From contig CM025853.1 of NCBI GenBank assembly GCA_003952965.2, positions 20,503,603-20,567,602 of the forward strand: a stretch of 64,000 bases of DNA, read 5' to 3'. Under the pieces are notes generated by a model. The model was not told the origin of the DNA. It saw only the letters and a program-made list of their open reading frames with translations, and made no database searches. The stretch is from Morella rubra. Lineage: Eukaryota; Streptophyta; Magnoliopsida; Fagales; Myricaceae. Below are positions 62,156-64,000 of the stretch, in pieces; position 1 is the first letter of the stretch; every line of letters begins with the position of its first letter. The position numbers were made by a program, and so were the translations under genes.

Positions 62156-62551
62156 TTATCTTATCTTTTTGAATTCATACAAATTTGATCCCGTGAGTAG
62201 ATCCTTTTCTAGTTGGACATGTGTGTGAGATGTGTCAATGCTTTCCACAAAATTACACATAAAGAAAGGTATTGATGATTTAATAATTACATCAGAATAT
62301 AACTTTTGATATCCACTTGAATCATAGCCAATTCCGCTTTTGTTGAAACAACATTTTTGTGAACCAAGAAGAATATCAATGTTTCTTTTTCCTTGAGTAA
62401 ATCTTGCAAGATCTTGGGTAAGAGAGTCAATTTTTCTTTTTAACTCAATATTTTCTAATTTCAAAACATGTGACTCATCTTGTATTATTTTTTCATTTTC
62501 TTTTGTGACACTTGCAAGATTCTCTTCAAGAGAAACAACTTGGCATTTCAA
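62156..62551 (-). pseudogene. Gag-pol linker with heptad-like helix
   Basis: A charged, helical stretch (VSLEENLASVTKENEKIIQD and following) without catalytic motif, between the zinc-knuckle part of gag and the protease. Such coiled-coil linkers are usual in Sirevirus gag. It overlaps the preceding fragment in another frame. Confidence 0.7.
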
Positions 62552-62999
62552 GCATCATTTGTTGCACAAGTACATCAAGATTCTTTTTAATACAACAATA
62601 CTTTGAAAATATTCTTTTCAACTCAACATGTTGTTCATCAAAAGCATCTTGTAATTCCTCAAAAGTAAAAGAGTAAATTGAAGATCTTTGTACCTCATCT
62701 TCGTTATCCTTTGCCATGAAGCAAAGGTTTGCAACTTCTTCATCACTCTCACTATTACTTTCGTCGGATTCTCCCCATGCAGCTAAGAATGCTTTCTTTT
62801 TATCTTTGAAATCCTTGGATTTCTTGTGTGTCTCAACATTGGGGCATTCCGACTTTATGTGGCCTGGCTTCTTGCATCCGAAGCAGATAATTTCATTCTT
62901 TTTGCTGCTATCCCCTTTGTAATTTGTTTTTTTTGTGAATCTTTTATCCCCTTGTTTCTTACGGAAGAACTTTCTGAATCTTTTAGTGAATAGAGTCAT
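62526..62999 (-). pseudogene. Gag C-terminal part with CCHC zinc knuckle
   Basis: CFGCKKPGHIKSEC is a C-x2-C-x4-H-x4-C zinc knuckle that binds element RNA. A basic region (RFRKFFRKKQGDKRFTKK) precedes it and an acidic Ser-rich segment (DESNSESDEE) follows. It is separated from the N-terminal gag frame by a one-base shift near 63047. Confidence 0.88.
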
Positions 63000-63046
63000 T
63001 TCCTCATCATCTTCAGAGGATTCATCCTCACTAGAGTATGTGGCCT

Positions 63047-63736
63047 TTAGGCTACATCCCTTTTTCCTTTTCCTTCATCTTCATCTCCCTTGGCTTGATT
63101 CATCTCATGGGTCATGAGAGATCCCATGAGCTCGTCCAAGGAGAGCTTCGTCAAGTCCTTAGCTTCTTGAATTGCAGTGACCTTGGGTTCCCAAGCTTTA
63201 GGAAGACACCTGAGAATCTTTCTTACCATTTCATCGTTAGTGTACTCTTTACCAAGAGATTTAAGCCCATTTATGATATCAGTAAAACGAGTAAACATAG
63301 AAGAGATAGATTCATCATATTTCATCTTAAAGAGCTCATAGCTATGAACAAGCATGCTAATCTTGCTTTCTTTTACCTGATTCGTACCTTCATGGGATAC
63401 TTGAAGTTTATCCCAAATTTGTTTTGCAGTATCGCATCCAGAGATACGATTGAACTCATTTGAATCGAGAGAGCAATATAGAACATTCACAGCCTTAGAA
63501 TTTAGGGACATAAGCTTAAGATCATTTTCATCAAAATCTTTCTCTTCCTTGAGCTTTCCATCTGCTCCTTTGGGAAATCGAGGACCTCTTGAAATGATTC
63601 TCCATAGATCATAATCAACGGCTTGGATGTAGATTCTCATCCTTGCCTTCCAATAGTTATAGGAGGTTCCATTAAACAATGGAAGTCGATTTGTCGACTG
63701 CCCTTCAGCTAAGGAGGTGCTAACTAGGGTTGTCAT
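63047..63736 (-). pseudogene. Gag N-terminal part of the Sirevirus-type element
   Basis: 229 codons starting MTTLVSTSLAEGQSTNRLPL 33 bases after the primer site. FNGTSYNYWKARMRIYIQ, DTAKQIWDKLQ and FTRFTDIINGLKSLGK are the conserved blocks of Copia gag (DUF4219/UBN2 type). Gag forms the particle that packages element RNA. The frame closes early near 63047 and the zinc knuckle lies in another frame. Confidence 0.9.
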
Positions 63737-63751
63737 TTAAAAGCGTCTAAC

Positions 63752-63769
63752 CTCAGCTCCGATACCAAT
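63752..63769 (-). other. Primer-binding site of the Sirevirus-type element
   Basis: Directly after the 5' LTR the minus strand reads ATTGGTATCGGAGCTGAGG. It matches the 3' end of initiator tRNA-Met (TGGTATCAGAGC) with one change, the primer used by Copia elements. Confidence 0.88.
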
Positions 63770-64000
63770 TGAGAGAGCAAAAACAACCCAAGAGGGGAGG
63801 TGAATTGGGTTTTATAAAAAATCTTTTATCATTTTTCTTTTTCTAAAGAGCAAGAGAGTAGATCTATAAAATCAAGGACTATAATGAAGAATAAAAGGAA
63901 TAGTTAAAGAAGCACAATAAATAGATATCAACAATAAATAGAGATAAGGGTAGAGAGATGACACCGTGACTTTTAGGTGGTTCGCCAACACTTGCCTACG
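63770..64000 (-). repeat. 5' LTR of the Sirevirus-type element (partial)
   Basis: 231 bases of the LTR, cut by the window end. It is nearly identical to 55111-55345. The differences I see are a substitution and length change in a G run, two substitutions, and three single-base gaps. Confidence 0.92.

Larger units (their letters stand above)
55111..64000 (-). mobile_element. Sirevirus-type Copia LTR retrotransposon, right LTR cut by window end
   Basis: Read on the minus strand the order is 5' LTR (from beyond 64000 to 63770), primer site, gag, protease, integrase, reverse transcriptase, RNase H, env-like region, polypurine tract and 3' LTR (56387-55111). The order PR-INT-RT-RH marks Copia. 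The long LTR (1277 bases), the extra region between RNase H and the 3' LTR, and the tRNA-Met primer site point to the Sirevirus lineage. Over the 231 bases shared by both LTRs I count about three substitutions and three single-base indels, so the insertion is fairly young. Yet gag and pol are broken by many frame shifts and at least one stop, so the copy as written is not autonomous. The base pairs left of 55111 (TGAAT) are the candidate target duplication; its partner is outside the window. Confidence 0.9.

Noticed and set aside
1..64000. tRNA, rRNA or other structural RNA genes
   Set aside because: I looked for tRNA-like box A/box B pairs and rRNA-like blocks by eye and found none convincing. 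The only tRNA-related signal is the retrotransposon primer site.

Overview
The window is nuclear DNA of a flowering plant, most likely a woody eudicot. The genes are intron-rich with GT-AG or GC-AG splice sites, the spacers are AT-rich, and there are plant-type LTR retrotransposons, MULE-like and other fold-back elements, and plant-specific protein families. I cannot name the species. The ORFs had to be spliced by hand: for the three full genes I followed reading frame and phase from exon to exon, and every junction keeps frame.

Layout. 1-1071 holds the 3' end of a Pro/Ser/Thr-rich gene made of tandem repeats, with internal frame shifts. 1072-10800 is AT-rich spacer with a decayed LTR (2728-3963), a possible organelle-like insert (about 4973-5240), a MITE candidate and microsatellites. 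11516-24110 (+) is a 19-exon gene for an EFR3 / SEMI-ROLLED LEAF 2-like protein (about 1001 aa), a plasma-membrane scaffold of the PI4-kinase alpha complex. 27478-36764 (+) is a 10-exon gene for an ATAD2/Yta7-type AAA-ATPase with a bromodomain (about 1242 aa; Arabidopsis counterpart BRAT1, At1g05910). A roughly 1.0-kb MULE-like element with a 9-bp target duplication (37165-38184) lies between that gene and the next. 39630-53764 (-) is a 10-exon gene for an uncharacterised plant protein (about 702 aa) whose C-terminus looks like a double-stranded-RNA-binding fold. A palindromic repeat lies upstream of it, followed by a Sirevirus-type Copia element (55111 to beyond the window end, - strand) with gag, protease, integrase, reverse transcriptase, RNase H and an env-like region, all interrupted by frame breaks.

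The genes do not form a pathway. They are housekeeping genes of signalling (PI4P synthesis at the plasma membrane), chromatin (bromodomain ATPase) and probably RNA biology (dsRBM-like protein). From memory, Arabidopsis At1g05910 and At1g05960 are the counterparts of the first two, so this looks like a conserved gene neighbourhood, and the third gene may correspond to At1g05950. Most of what is unusual lies in the repeats: GTGTCGACAC palindromes shared by the Sirevirus LTR and its env-proximal spacer, several hairpin-forming elements in introns of the third gene, and single-base indels concentrated in repetitive sequence while the unique genes stay in frame.
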